The notes: generated by a model not told the origin, from the sequence alone. Shown: positions 28,517 through 37,287, numbered from the stretch's first letter. The stretch is 64,000 bases of DNA from Rhodospirillaceae bacterium (GCA_029245025.1 JAQWQC010000006.1:1-64000); one strand, 5' to 3'. Program-made: numbers and translations.

Positions 28517-29545
28517 ATGCATTCCTTCATGTGGTACATCGGCATCGCTATCCTGTTCACGATTGTCATTGTTGTCTCTATTCCGAGTGAAGGTGCAGAA
28601 GAAGAGTTTCTCGGCACAGTAGGCGCCGCCACATTTCCCGGAGACATCGGGGAACGCATTTGGCTCGACTATGAGAAAACCGTGAAAGAGCGGTCTCAGG
28701 GTAAAATCAGACTACGCATGCTGATCAGGGGAGAAACGGGCGGGGAGGAAAGTCGCATGCCGTCCCTCCTGCGAGGCCGCGTACACATTTCCAGTTTTAG
28801 CGACTCGGGAATGTCCCGGGTCGTTCCTGAATTTGGTTTACTGACTGCGCCCTTCCTATTCGACAGTCTCGAAGAGGTTCACTTCGTCGTCGACAATTAC
28901 CTCAAGAAACCCTACGCCGAACTTGCTGAAGACAGCGGGTTTATCGTTCTGAATTGGCAAGATGTTGGCTGGCTGAATATTTACGGCAACAGACCCTTGC
29001 TGACACCGTCAGACATAGCGGGTTATCGTATGCGGTCTTTGCAATCGTCGGCATCTGTCCTTTTTCTTCAAGCCATCGGTGCTGATGTGATTCACATCCA
29101 GCGGACCGAACTTGTCTCCAGTTTGCAGACCGGCCTGGTTGAAGGCGGTGAGTCGAGCTTGGTTTTATATGCCAGCGGTGGGGAAGCAGAGTACGCGGGT
29201 CACATGACCCGGACACAACACGCCCGGCAGTTTGGATTCAGCGTCGTAAACAGGCGTTGGTTTGATCGTCTATCGCCAACCGACCAAGACATTATTGCGA
29301 CGAGCTTCGGGTCTGAAACCACCCAGCGCGACATGGCGAATAAACTCTTGCACGATGAAGAAAAGCGCCTATCCGAGATAGGCGCGACAGTTCACGAATT
29401 GTCAGACGAACAACGGTCAGAGTTTCGTGACCGCGGACTCCCCAACCAACGCGTTCTGGTTGACGAAATCGGCGGCCGGGCGCAGGAAATTATGGATCTC
29501 ATTACAGCCGGTCGCGCTGCTTTCGCCCGGCAATCACCATATTAG
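28517..29545 (+). CDS. TRAP transporter substrate-binding protein (DctP family)
   Basis: Periplasmic TRAP binding protein of 342 residues with a Sec signal (hydrophobic core about 8-22). Family features include the segment TAPFLFDSLEEVHFVVDNYL, LQSSASVLFLQAIGADVIHI and LVSSLQTGLVEGGESS, the last two being the usual substrate-arginine and QTGxVDG regions. No permease gene is beside it. It is one of four homologues in the window, and the closest permease pair is 9 kb away at 37322-39231. Substrate probably a small carboxylate. Confidence 0.88.
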   Translation: MHSFMWYIGIAILFTIVIVVSIPSEGAEEEFLGTVGAATFPGDIGERIWLDYEKTVKERSQGKIRLRMLIRGETGGEESRMPSLLRGRVHISSFSDSGMSRVVPEFGLLTAPFLFDSLEEVHFVVDNYLKKPYAELAEDSGFIVLNWQDVGWLNIYGNRPLLTPSDIAGYRMRSLQSSASVLFLQAIGADVIHIQRTELVSSLQTGLVEGGESSLVLYASGGEAEYAGHMTRTQHARQFGFSVVNRRWFDRLSPTDQDIIATSFGSETTQRDMANKLLHDEEKRLSEIGATVHELSDEQRSEFRDRGLPNQRVLVDEIGGRAQEIMDLITAGRAAFARQSPY

Positions 29546-29550
29546 GGCTC

Positions 29551-29916
29551 CTAGGTTTTGTCGTCGTTGGCAAATTGATCAATCAACGCGTCATATTCCA
29601 CATCATCTGAAGTTGGCGACTGATCCCGGGTTACTGAAATGATGCGGTACACGCGATCCAGCATAGCCACTCGCGCCGCTTCCCTTTCGTCTTCAACAGG
29701 CTCATCTGGCTCATACGCTTCAATTTCTTCTGGCGTCGCGACCTTCCCTACTACTGCCAAACGTTCATGGGTATCAACACGGTCTTTCAGAATGGATACT
29801 TCGCCAACCAGCGCCGTAATCATTGCCAGAAGCTTGTCGGAATCGGCGCTATCCAAGAAAAAAGGGCGCCGTCCTTTAGCTGTTTTTTGTCGCGGTTTTC
29901 GAGAGTCTGCCGTCAT
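29551..29916 (-). CDS. small soluble protein of unknown function
   Basis: A 121-residue protein I do not recognise. A basic N-terminal tail (about residues 5-17, KPRQKTAKGRR) is followed by a helix with heptad character (LLAMITALVGEVSILKDRVDTHERL, about 30-54) that may form a coiled coil, and then an acidic stretch (EEIEAYEPDEPVEDEREAAR). The C-terminus is also acidic. Such a pattern fits a small oligomeric or nucleic-acid associated protein. It lies between two plus-strand genes on the opposite strand. Confidence 0.6.
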   Translation of the reverse strand: MTADSRKPRQKTAKGRRPFFLDSADSDKLLAMITALVGEVSILKDRVDTHERLAVVGKVATPEEIEAYEPDEPVEDEREAARVAMLDRVYRIISVTRDQSPTSDDVEYDALIDQFANDDKT

Positions 29917-30035
29917 TTTGCGCTCCGCAGCTGGCCGGGCTCGCCCGGCCTTTGAGTTTTTGCCCTATAATAGGGTATTATGACTATAAGATTGGGGAAC
30001 CTGCCACACATAAAGAAACATTACGGAGAGCCGCA

Positions 30036-31151
30036 ATGCGCAATAACTCGGATCACGCCATGTTCGCCGACGCCACCCACGACGAACAAAGCGCGCAAAG
30101 CTTCATAAAAACACTCCGAGTGTTCGGCATGCGCAACTTCTTTCATGGAAACGAAGCTCTCCTGAACGAAAAAGTCCTATCAAAACGAACCGATAATTCC
30201 TGCCCCCCGCGGCGGGAAATGCGTGAAGCGCTAGAAAACGAGCCACACAACAAGTGGTGGAGCTCAATGATGCGCACGACCCAAGAAATGCTTTACGACA
30301 CAGTTGGACCAAGCATAGAGCGACAACTGCCTGATCTGATCGACCGCGCCAAGTCGTTGCGTGGCAAGTTGGGCTCCCTCACGCTCGACGAATCAGTCGA
30401 AATACCCCCGTATTTGTCAGCCGTTGATATGCACTGCAAGCCGGGAAGCTATCAGCAAGAAATGATCGCTGACGATGTCTTTGCAGGAGCAGAATTTGAT
30501 CGCACGTTCCGGCTCTACTCCATGGGCGGGCTCGGTCCGAATCTCGACGACATGGGTTTCACGCTCGCCGCATGGATGCGTCAACAGTTCGGCGAAGTCG
30601 CACCAAAGCGCGTTCTAGATATAGGATGCACGGTGGGTCACTCGACCTTGCCCTATTGTGATTTGTTTCCCGACGCCGAGATTCACGCCATTGATGTCGC
30701 AGCAACATGTTTGCGATATGGACACGCCCGCGCCGTTGCCATGGGCAAAGAAGTCCACTTTTCACAACAGAACGCGGAACACACAAACTTTGAAGACGGC
30801 AGTTTCGACCTAATCGTTTCTCACGCTATCCTTCACGAAACGTCACGGCGCGCTATTCGCGCGATCTTCAAAGAATGCTACCGCCTCCTTGCACCTGGCG
30901 GCCTAATGATCCACATAGATGGCATAACGCCCGATAAACCACTCGATAAATATTATTCGGACTGGATGTCGATCAATAACAATGAGCCTTATCTGGGCAC
31001 CGTCCAAGACGAGGATTTTGTTGGCATCTGCACCCAAGCTGGGTTCGACGAAGACACGGTGACATTGGGCGAAGCGGAGGCCCAGTTCGTCGGCAAAGCG
31101 ACAGATGACAAGCCGGTGTACGGTTATCTGGCGATTAGCGCACGAAAGTGA
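30036..31151 (+). CDS. class I SAM-dependent methyltransferase with extra N-terminal domain
   Basis: A 371-residue methyltransferase. The ATG at 30036 has GGAGAG 8 bases before it, and the open frame upstream looks non-coding. The first about 180 residues match no domain I know; the C-terminal half is a Methyltransf_11/25-type domain with motif I RVLDIGCTVGHST, the acidic end of strand 2 (IHAIDVAA), QNAEHTNFEDGSFDLIVSHAILHE and LLAPGGLMIH. The target may be a small molecule. Its TGA overlaps the GTG start of the TRAP binding-protein gene, so the two are translationally coupled. Confidence 0.85.
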   Translation: MRNNSDHAMFADATHDEQSAQSFIKTLRVFGMRNFFHGNEALLNEKVLSKRTDNSCPPRREMREALENEPHNKWWSSMMRTTQEMLYDTVGPSIERQLPDLIDRAKSLRGKLGSLTLDESVEIPPYLSAVDMHCKPGSYQQEMIADDVFAGAEFDRTFRLYSMGGLGPNLDDMGFTLAAWMRQQFGEVAPKRVLDIGCTVGHSTLPYCDLFPDAEIHAIDVAATCLRYGHARAVAMGKEVHFSQQNAEHTNFEDGSFDLIVSHAILHETSRRAIRAIFKECYRLLAPGGLMIHIDGITPDKPLDKYYSDWMSINNNEPYLGTVQDEDFVGICTQAGFDEDTVTLGEAEAQFVGKATDDKPVYGYLAISARK

Positions 31152-32191
31152 ATGGATTCATTGGGCGTTTGAGCGCCATCCTCAGCGCCCTCACTTTTAC
31201 AACGGTCTCTGCACTGGGCGCTGAAACGATCAATATTGTGTCGTTGGTCCCAGGTGAAGGCCAACTGCGCGACAAATTTCTCTCGACAGAAAAACGCCTA
31301 GAGGCCGGCTGGACCAGCCCGGCTGACGTCGTGCTCCTTATCGACGGCCAAGTCGGTACTGAGGAAAGCATGGCGGCCACTGTACGTCGTGACCGCGCAC
31401 AAATTGGAATGCTGACCACCGCTGGCACATCTTCTGTGGTGCCAGAGATGAGCCTGTTCATGGCACCCTTCTTGTTCGATTCCTTCGAAGAAGCAGACTT
31501 TGTTCTCGACACCATTGTCTTAGACAAAGTGAAGGCGTTATTCGCCGCCAAGGGTTTGCATTTCATTCAATGGATCGATTCAGGGTGGTTCAACCTGTTT
31601 AGTCAGGTCCCGGTGCGTCTGCCCAATGATATTCTAGACATGCGCATGCGGGCAGCCGGAGGTCCTGCGGCTAGAGTGTTTCTACAAGAAGTAGGTGCAG
31701 ACGTGGCCCAACTTCCTTTCGCTGATCTGGTACCCGGTCTGCAAACTGGTTTGCTGGCAGGGGGCGCCACCAACACGTCAATGTATCGCACCGTCGCACT
31801 TTACGAGTTGGCGCCATTTGTGACCCTGACCCGACACGGTATTAACCCCGGAACAACATTTGCCAACAATGCATGGTTCGACAAACAAACAGAAGCCGAC
31901 CAAGACCTCGTTATGGCTGGCATTGCGACGACCGAGGCGCTGCGCCTAGCTGTTAGAACTGAAGATGAGGAAGCGATCACTTACTCTGCTGATCGAGGCG
32001 CAACAATCATCGAGTTGAGCGCAAGTGAGCGCCAAGCGTGGAAACAGGCTTCGGCAAACAGTCATCGCATTCTAATCGACGAGATCGGCGGAGAGACGGC
32101 GGTGCTCTACGACCTCATTCAGGAAGGTAAATCGGCTTTCGCAGCCGGTGTGTCTGGCACAGCGTCCCCTGACATAGATGCCTCGCGGTAA
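31148..32191 (+). CDS. TRAP transporter substrate-binding protein (DctP family)
   Basis: Periplasmic TRAP-type binding protein of 347 residues with signal peptide (MNGFIGRLSAILSALTFTT, then ALGA). It starts with GTG overlapping the stop of the methyltransferase gene (GTGA). The family segments are MAPFLFDSFEEADFVLD, RMRAAGGPAARVFLQEVGADV and LVPGLQTGLLAGGATN. In the last, alanine and glycine replace the usual V-D/E-G, a difference from its three homologues here. No permease is adjacent. It overlaps the convergent EamA gene by 73 bases at its 3' end. Confidence 0.87.
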   Translation: MNGFIGRLSAILSALTFTTVSALGAETINIVSLVPGEGQLRDKFLSTEKRLEAGWTSPADVVLLIDGQVGTEESMAATVRRDRAQIGMLTTAGTSSVVPEMSLFMAPFLFDSFEEADFVLDTIVLDKVKALFAAKGLHFIQWIDSGWFNLFSQVPVRLPNDILDMRMRAAGGPAARVFLQEVGADVAQLPFADLVPGLQTGLLAGGATNTSMYRTVALYELAPFVTLTRHGINPGTTFANNAWFDKQTEADQDLVMAGIATTEALRLAVRTEDEEAITYSADRGATIIELSASERQAWKQASANSHRILIDEIGGETAVLYDLIQEGKSAFAAGVSGTASPDIDASR

Positions 32192-33042
32192 ACAACAAAT
32201 ATGCCTGCACCCGCGATCATAGCCATACCGACCACGGTCCATTGATCTGGCAACTCGTCAAAGAACCAATAGCCAAACAGCACAGCCCAAATGAGACCCG
32301 AGTATTCCAAAGGCGCCAAAACCGGCGGCGATGCGTATCGAAAGGCTAAGGTTAAACACACGTGACCTATCCCGGCGCACACACCCACAAAAATCATAGC
32401 AGACCAAGCGACCGGGGTTGGCGAAGTCCAACCCAACGGCGATAGAGCACCGGACACAATAAATATTCCAATGAGCGGGTAGTATGTCAGGGCGGCTAAA
32501 CTTTCTTTCGCCCGATTGGCACGATTAGACAAAATAAGCAGCGCATAGCCGAAGGCAACAGTGACCGCCAATAGTGCTACGGGCTGAAACACACCAGCGC
32601 CCGGACGCACAATCGTGAGCATGCCGGCAAACCCGATGCCGACGGCGATCCAACGCCGCAGCCCAACCTTTTCCCCCAGAAGCGGGGCGGACAATGCGGT
32701 GATCATGAGTGGCGACACCATGACGATGGCGCCTATGTCTGCCAGCTTCATACGACCGAGCGCAAAGAACCACGTATAGCTGATGATGATCATCAGCGAC
32801 GTCCGCCAGACATGAACCCAAGGCCGAGTGGTGTGAAGGGCCCGCAGTCCGCCGTTGTTCCAGATCAACGGCACAAGAACCAACATCGCAGCAATGCTGC
32901 GAATAAAATTCACCTGCTGAAGGCTATAGTCTGCGACCGCCCATTTCACTGCCGCATCCATCGCCGTCATTGTGAACATGGCACTGATCATCAGACCAAT
33001 ACCAAAAGTTCGGTTTTCCGCGACTGGGCCTGGCGTCATCAA
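32119..33042 (-). CDS. EamA/DMT-family transporter
   Basis: Inner-membrane protein of 307 residues with ten predicted helices in two EamA repeats (drug/metabolite transporter superfamily). Repeat 1 has VNFIRSIAAMLVLVPL and the second has YSGLIWAVLFGYWFFDELPD, both typical of RhaT/YdcZ-like exporters. Members often export amino acids or other metabolites. The gene converges with the upstream binding-protein gene and overlaps it by 73 bases. A second methionine follows the first, so the start is uncertain by one codon. Confidence 0.9.
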   Translation of the reverse strand: MMTPGPVAENRTFGIGLMISAMFTMTAMDAAVKWAVADYSLQQVNFIRSIAAMLVLVPLIWNNGGLRALHTTRPWVHVWRTSLMIIISYTWFFALGRMKLADIGAIVMVSPLMITALSAPLLGEKVGLRRWIAVGIGFAGMLTIVRPGAGVFQPVALLAVTVAFGYALLILSNRANRAKESLAALTYYPLIGIFIVSGALSPLGWTSPTPVAWSAMIFVGVCAGIGHVCLTLAFRYASPPVLAPLEYSGLIWAVLFGYWFFDELPDQWTVVGMAMIAGAGIFVVYREASMSGDAVPDTPAAKADLPS

Positions 33043-33204
33043 AACGTCCTTACTCAGGAAGGTCTATCTGTCCTATACGTCACCTGGGGCCACGGCAATA
33101 GGCGAGACACCACCCTGATTACTCAACTCCCGTCTAGACGAGAGTTTGGGAGGCTGCTAATCAATACTAATGATCGTCAGGACCAACATTGCGCGAATTA
33201 CCAA

Positions 33205-33228
33205 CCCGGTTCTCTAACGAGATCCGGG
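33205..33228 (+). promoter_or_regulatory. stem-loop upstream of the threonine ammonia-lyase leader
   Basis: CCCGGTTCTC (33205-33214) and GAGATCCGGG (33219-33228) pair over ten positions with one mismatch around a TAAC loop. It sits 55 bases before the leader ORF start. Just after it, TTGACC (33231-33236) and an A/T-rich TCTATAAA (33255-33262) could be a promoter, making the stem either an operator or the terminator of something upstream. Confidence 0.35.
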
Positions 33229-33282
33229 CATTGACCCTGCGCAAGTTCCCTCATTCTATAAACTTTATGGAGACCGACGATC

Positions 33283-33345
33283 ATGGTCCCGCAAGAAACC
33301 ATACACCTCACATCTGACACGACCACGACGAAGGTGGCGGTATGA
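33283..33345 (+). CDS. threonine-rich leader peptide ORF of threonine ammonia-lyase
   Basis: A 20-codon ORF too short for normal gene calling. It starts with ATG, has GGAG at 33269-33272 ten bases upstream, and reads MVPQETIHLT, then SDTTTTKVAV. Six of twenty residues are threonine, four of them consecutive (ACG ACC ACG ACG). Its TGA overlaps the ATG of the threonine ammonia-lyase gene (ATGA), which gives direct translational coupling. Known attenuation leaders are rich in the regulated amino acid, but they end well before the gene; here there is no space for an attenuator. Stalling on threonine codons could therefore control translation of the lyase directly. This role is a hypothesis. Confidence 0.5.
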   Translation: MVPQETIHLTSDTTTTKVAV

Positions 33346-34559
33346 GCATCACCTTTTCGGACATCAAAACCGCAGCGGTTCGCATCTCGGGTGGCGTGGT
33401 GCGTACGCCGTGCCTTGAGTCAGAGGGTTTATCCCGACGCCTTGGAACGACCGTTGTCGTGAAATATGAGAACCAACAACACACAGGCGCCTTTAAGGCC
33501 CGCGGTGCACTTTCTCGTCTGATGACTCTGACGGACGGCCAACGCAGACATGGCGTCGTCGCGATGTCTGCGGGCAACCATGCGCAAGGTGTCTCCTATC
33601 AGGCACAGCGCCTCAATATTCCTGCCACCATTGTCATGCCGCAGGGCACCCCTTTTGTGAAGGTTCGCAAGACCACAGAGTACGGTGCAACAGTTGAACT
33701 CGAGGGCGAAACACTGGAAGAAGCCGCTGCCCATGCCGAAGCACTAGCCACTGACCAAAACCTCACATTCATCCACCCCTATGAAGATGCCGATGTGATT
33801 GCGGGTCAAGGCACCATCGGACTCGAAATGATCGAAGACGACCCCGAGCTGGATGTCTTGGTCATACCCGTTGGTGGTGGCGGCATGATTGCAGGTTGCG
33901 CCATCGCAGCCAAAGAGTTGAAACCGGGTATAGAAATCATAGGTGTTGAACCGGACCTTTACCCCTCACTAACCAACGCGCTTAAGCAAGGCGACACACC
34001 ATGTGAAGGCTCGACAATGGGCGAAGGCATCGCGGTAAGACATATTGGCGCGACCCCCCTACCGCTCATACGGAAACACGTTAAAGACGTAGTGACGGTA
34101 TCTGAAACCAGCATGGAACGTGCCGTCTCAATGTTTTTGTCTCGCGACAAAGCTGTTGCCGAAGGAGCGGGTGCCGCGTCTCTCGCTGCGTTAATTGAAC
34201 ACCCCGACCTCTTCACTGGACGTCGGGTTGGTCTTGTCCTTTCTGGCGGCAACATTGACGCCCGTATGCTGTCATCGGTGCTGATGCGGGATTTGGTCCG
34301 CACCGGGCAGGTGCTCACTCTGTCCATCGCCATGCCCGACAAACCAGGTCAGCTCAACGCCGTGGCCGGTATTTGTGCAGACCTCGGAGCCAATGTCTTA
34401 GAAGTCGCCCACACTCGATTTGCCATGGATCTCTCAGCCAGCGCAGCCCGCCTCAACATTACCATTGAGACCCGTGATGAAGCGCATGCGCAAATGGTGA
34501 TTGATCGATTGACGGAATCTGGTTTCACGATCCGCATTAAGGATCCGACAGAACCCTAA
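33342..34559 (+). CDS. ilvA: threonine ammonia-lyase (threonine deaminase)
   Basis: PLP-dependent fold-type II enzyme that deaminates threonine (and often serine) to 2-oxobutyrate, for isoleucine synthesis or threonine breakdown. The PLP lysine is Lys52 in HTGAFKARGA, the phosphate-binding loop is PVGGGGMIAGCA and the tail of the catalytic domain has SGGNID. A single ACT-like domain is at about 330-402 (MPDKPGQLNAVAGICADLGANV). At 405 residues it matches the short form rather than the 514-residue E. coli IlvA. AAGGTGG precedes the ATG, which overlaps the stop of a threonine-rich leader ORF. Confidence 0.92.
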   Translation: MSITFSDIKTAAVRISGGVVRTPCLESEGLSRRLGTTVVVKYENQQHTGAFKARGALSRLMTLTDGQRRHGVVAMSAGNHAQGVSYQAQRLNIPATIVMPQGTPFVKVRKTTEYGATVELEGETLEEAAAHAEALATDQNLTFIHPYEDADVIAGQGTIGLEMIEDDPELDVLVIPVGGGGMIAGCAIAAKELKPGIEIIGVEPDLYPSLTNALKQGDTPCEGSTMGEGIAVRHIGATPLPLIRKHVKDVVTVSETSMERAVSMFLSRDKAVAEGAGAASLAALIEHPDLFTGRRVGLVLSGGNIDARMLSSVLMRDLVRTGQVLTLSIAMPDKPGQLNAVAGICADLGANVLEVAHTRFAMDLSASAARLNITIETRDEAHAQMVIDRLTESGFTIRIKDPTEP

Positions 34560-34568
34560 GTCAGCGCC

Positions 34569-35120
34569 TTACTTTACCAGTTTGCTAACAGCTTTGAATT
34601 CGGGTGTGCCAGATACATGCAGCCACTCAAACAACACCATCTCGACATTGACCGGTGTCACGCGGCTGGCCAATAGGCGTTCACGAGCGAGGTCTACGCT
34701 ATCTTGGCGGCGAGAGGATGTCGCGTCCATCGCCACATACACCTCAAACCCTGCTTTTTTAAAGCCGAGCGCAGACTGCAACACGCAAACATGGGCTTCA
34801 ATGCCAGCAATCACCATCTGACGGCGGCCATCGTTAGCGTGATTTGATACGTCAGCAAGAATTTCAGGGTCGGCAGCACTGGAGAAATGCATTTTTTCTC
34901 GGACGACCGCGTCACCCTTCAGGTTGTTGAGCTGCGCCACCGTCGGGCCAAGTCCCTTGCGGTATTGCTCTGACACGGTAATTGGCACGCCGAGTTCGAC
35001 AGCGCCTTGCATCAATACGCCACACCGGTCGACCATGCGATCGCCCTCATGCATTGCGGGCAGAAGGCGCTCCTGCACATCAACAATAACAACCTGTGAG
35101 CGCTCGCGATCCAGGATCAA
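34569..35120 (-). CDS. isochorismatase-like cysteine hydrolase
   Basis: Cysteine hydrolase of 183 residues in the isochorismatase superfamily (nicotinamidase, YcaC and similar). The D-K-C triad is visible as Asp14 (VIVDVQERL), Lys76 (VREKMHFS) and Cys112 (IEAHVCVLQSA). The cis-peptide region GIEAHVC is intact. Close relatives named YcaC have unsettled substrates. It follows the GST gene by four bases on the same strand, suggesting cotranscription and perhaps joint work on an electrophilic or amide compound. Confidence 0.88.
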   Translation of the reverse strand: MILDRERSQVVIVDVQERLLPAMHEGDRMVDRCGVLMQGAVELGVPITVSEQYRKGLGPTVAQLNNLKGDAVVREKMHFSSAADPEILADVSNHANDGRRQMVIAGIEAHVCVLQSALGFKKAGFEVYVAMDATSSRRQDSVDLARERLLASRVTPVNVEMVLFEWLHVSGTPEFKAVSKLVK

Positions 35121-35124
35121 TGCA

Positions 35125-35817
35125 CTATCTCCGATCTACGTTTTGATTCTTGAACAAATTCTCGAAGGCTTCGTCATCTGGGTCTCCCAATTTCATGACG
35201 TCTTCAAGCACAGCGCAGCCGGTAATCACGGCAGGTCGCCCACCAACCGCCGCGCGCCAGCGTTTAACATTGGGAAAGTCATCAATGTCGATTTCATGGA
35301 AATGGTTGATTTTGACCCAGGGGTAAGTCGCCATATCAGCAATGGAGTAGTCTCCCGCAAGATAATCAACCTCACCCAACCGCTTATCCATGACACGATA
35401 GAGCCGCCTGGTCTCGCCCTGATAGCGATCGATGCCGTATTGAATACGCTCCGGTGCATACTGCAGAAAATGACCACACTGACCGAACATGGGACCAACG
35501 TTTGCCATTTGGAAAAATAGCCATTGAATTGTGTCGTAGCGCGCAGCCGGGTCACTGGGGATGAACTTTTTCGTTTTATCGGCGAGGTATAACAAGATCG
35601 CACCGGATTCGAACACTGTGTATGGCTCGCCTCCCGGTCCATCGCGATCAACAACGGCTGGGATTTTGTTATTGGGATTAATCTTCAAGTACGCGTCGTC
35701 GAACTGATCCCCCTTCAACATGTTGATGGGGTGGACTTCATACTCCAGACCGCACTCCTCTAGCATGATAGGAACTTTATGACCGTTCGGTGTCGGCCAG
35801 TAATATAGATCGATCAC
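35125..35817 (-). CDS. glutathione S-transferase family protein (Nu-class-like)
   Basis: A 230-residue GST with an N-terminal thioredoxin-like domain (to about 80) and an all-helical C-terminal domain. The start YYWPTPNGHKVPIMLEECGL carries the T-P-N motif of Nu-class enzymes such as YfcG/YghU, which have disulfide reductase activity with two glutathiones. NPNNKIPAVVD supplies the cis-proline and ESGAILLYLAD the glutathione-gamma-glutamyl site. Likely roles are thiol redox work or detoxification. It is the first gene of a pair with the isochorismatase-like hydrolase. Confidence 0.9.
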   Translation of the reverse strand: MIDLYYWPTPNGHKVPIMLEECGLEYEVHPINMLKGDQFDDAYLKINPNNKIPAVVDRDGPGGEPYTVFESGAILLYLADKTKKFIPSDPAARYDTIQWLFFQMANVGPMFGQCGHFLQYAPERIQYGIDRYQGETRRLYRVMDKRLGEVDYLAGDYSIADMATYPWVKINHFHEIDIDDFPNVKRWRAAVGGRPAVITGCAVLEDVMKLGDPDDEAFENLFKNQNVDRR

Positions 35818-35923
35818 GTGAATCCCTTTCTAATTCTCTTTGGCACATTCTAGCGGCTGGATTGCGGCTGTCAGCCGTTAACCGGGTCTTGGATTAGAAA
35901 CATCGAGCGGGTATTGTGGAGCC

Positions 35924-36163
35924 ATGTCAAAACCACTCAGCCCTACAATGAATCGGAAGCGCGTCATAGTGTGGATGACCGCCGCTGTTGCCGTCATTCT
36001 CTTCTTGATGACAACCATGCTGCTCGGCTCGATCCCTCCCTGGCCCGTCTGGCTGTTTTTCGGCATTTCACATGGCTTCTTCTGCACCGTGATTTGGCGC
36101 ACGCAGCCGTATCTCGGACCCCACACCAAGCCGACAAAAGAACCTTCAGTTGGGTATCACTAA
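35924..36163 (+). CDS. small membrane protein
   Basis: A 79-residue protein with two likely membrane segments (about 15-34 and 39-58) and a polar, basic C-terminus ending PTKEPSVGYH. I do not recognise a family. A GGAG lies only two bases before the ATG, slightly close, so an internal start such as Met9 is possible. It lies 70 bases upstream of the TRAP gene set on the same strand and could be its first cistron, though the spacing does not require it. Confidence 0.5.
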   Translation: MSKPLSPTMNRKRVIVWMTAAVAVILFLMTTMLLGSIPPWPVWLFFGISHGFFCTVIWRTQPYLGPHTKPTKEPSVGYH

Positions 36164-36233
36164 GAAAGAGTGCCACACTGCAGTTGTTTTCTGGATCAAC
36201 ATTGATTGAGCACCACCACTTGAGGAAGCGCCT

Positions 36234-37235
36234 ATGAGTCGGCTTTTATGTTTTTTGGCACTCATGATCCTAGGCGCACCCGCTGCCGCTGATGACGTGG
36301 CGCGCGGCAAGGTCACAGCATTGGCACAAGTTGACTCTCCGTGGGATCGCCATTGGGATTATTTCAAAGCCAAGATTGATGAGTCACCCGTGGTGGAAAT
36401 GGAGTACTTCATCCGCGGCGAGGTCGGTACCGAAGAACAGATGCTGACTGCACTGCGGCGCAACCGTATTCAAATTGGCGGTATAACGATGTGGGGGCTA
36501 GCAGGCATTGTGCCCGAGTCCGCCGTGCCAATGATTCCCTTTCTATTTGAATCAACAGAAGAGGTCGACTTTGTCTTCGACAATTTCCTGCAGGACCTGT
36601 TCACTGAATTTCTCGCGGACCGCGGATTGGTGTTTCTTGACTGGTCGGAGGTAGGATGGAGTAATCTATATGCTAACCAACCTGTACTGAATCCTACTGA
36701 TGCAGATGGCCTAAAAATTCGGGGGTCACCCAACTTTGCAGCCCAAGCCTTTTTGCAATCTGTCGGAGCTGATTCTATTCCGTTGGGCACCGCCGACATT
36801 GCTCCGGCTTTGCAGACCGGCTTAGTCGACGGTGGCCTCTCCAGCATGGTGTTCTTCTATTACGCGCTGTCCGGGTTCGCGACAGATGTCACCGAAACTC
36901 ACCAGTCCTATGACCAGGGCATTCAAATGGCCAATAAGCAATGGTGGGACAGACTGACTGAAGAGCAACGCGCGGTTATCAAGGGAGCTTTCTTTCCTAT
37001 TGTTCCGGCCCGAGCCGATGTTCGAGAATTAATCAGTGAGTTGAGATCAGACCTGACCTCCCGCGGCCTCAGTATCCACAGCTTGACAACGGAACAACGC
37101 GCACAGTGGGTTGAGGCGACCGCTCCATCTCACCGGGTTATTTTGGATGAGATTGGCGGGCGAGCCGACGAAGTGTACGCCGCGATTCAACAGGGGAAAC
37201 GCGCCTTTACCGACCAGTCCACAGCCATAGACTAA
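36234..37235 (+). CDS. TRAP transporter substrate-binding protein DctP of a DctPQM set
   Basis: Periplasmic binding protein of 333 residues with a Sec signal (LLCFLALMILGAPAAA). Family segments: FIRGEVGTEEQMLTALRRNRIQ, MIPFLFESTEEVDFVFDNFL, KIRGSPNFAAQAFLQSVGAD with its substrate-contacting arginine, and IAPALQTGLVDGGLSS. It is the first gene of the only complete TRAP set in the window, followed after 86 bases by DctQ and DctM. A stem-loop in that gap may protect its message. Substrate probably a small organic acid. Confidence 0.92.
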   Translation: MSRLLCFLALMILGAPAAADDVARGKVTALAQVDSPWDRHWDYFKAKIDESPVVEMEYFIRGEVGTEEQMLTALRRNRIQIGGITMWGLAGIVPESAVPMIPFLFESTEEVDFVFDNFLQDLFTEFLADRGLVFLDWSEVGWSNLYANQPVLNPTDADGLKIRGSPNFAAQAFLQSVGADSIPLGTADIAPALQTGLVDGGLSSMVFFYYALSGFATDVTETHQSYDQGIQMANKQWWDRLTEEQRAVIKGAFFPIVPARADVRELISELRSDLTSRGLSIHSLTTEQRAQWVEATAPSHRVILDEIGGRADEVYAAIQQGKRAFTDQSTAID

Positions 37236-37253
37236 AACAAACCCACATAGGTC

Positions 37254-37287
37254 CTCGGGAAACCTTGGTTCAGGTTTGCAACCCGGG
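37254..37287 (+). promoter_or_regulatory. stem-loop between TRAP dctP-type and dctQ-type genes
   Basis: AAACCT (37260-37265) and AGGTTT (37272-37277) form a perfect 6-pair stem with loop TGGTTC. It is extended by CGGG (37256-37259) pairing with CCCG (37282-37285) across a four-base bulge. No T run follows. It is placed where binding-protein operons often carry a stabilising or partially terminating stem. Confidence 0.45.
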
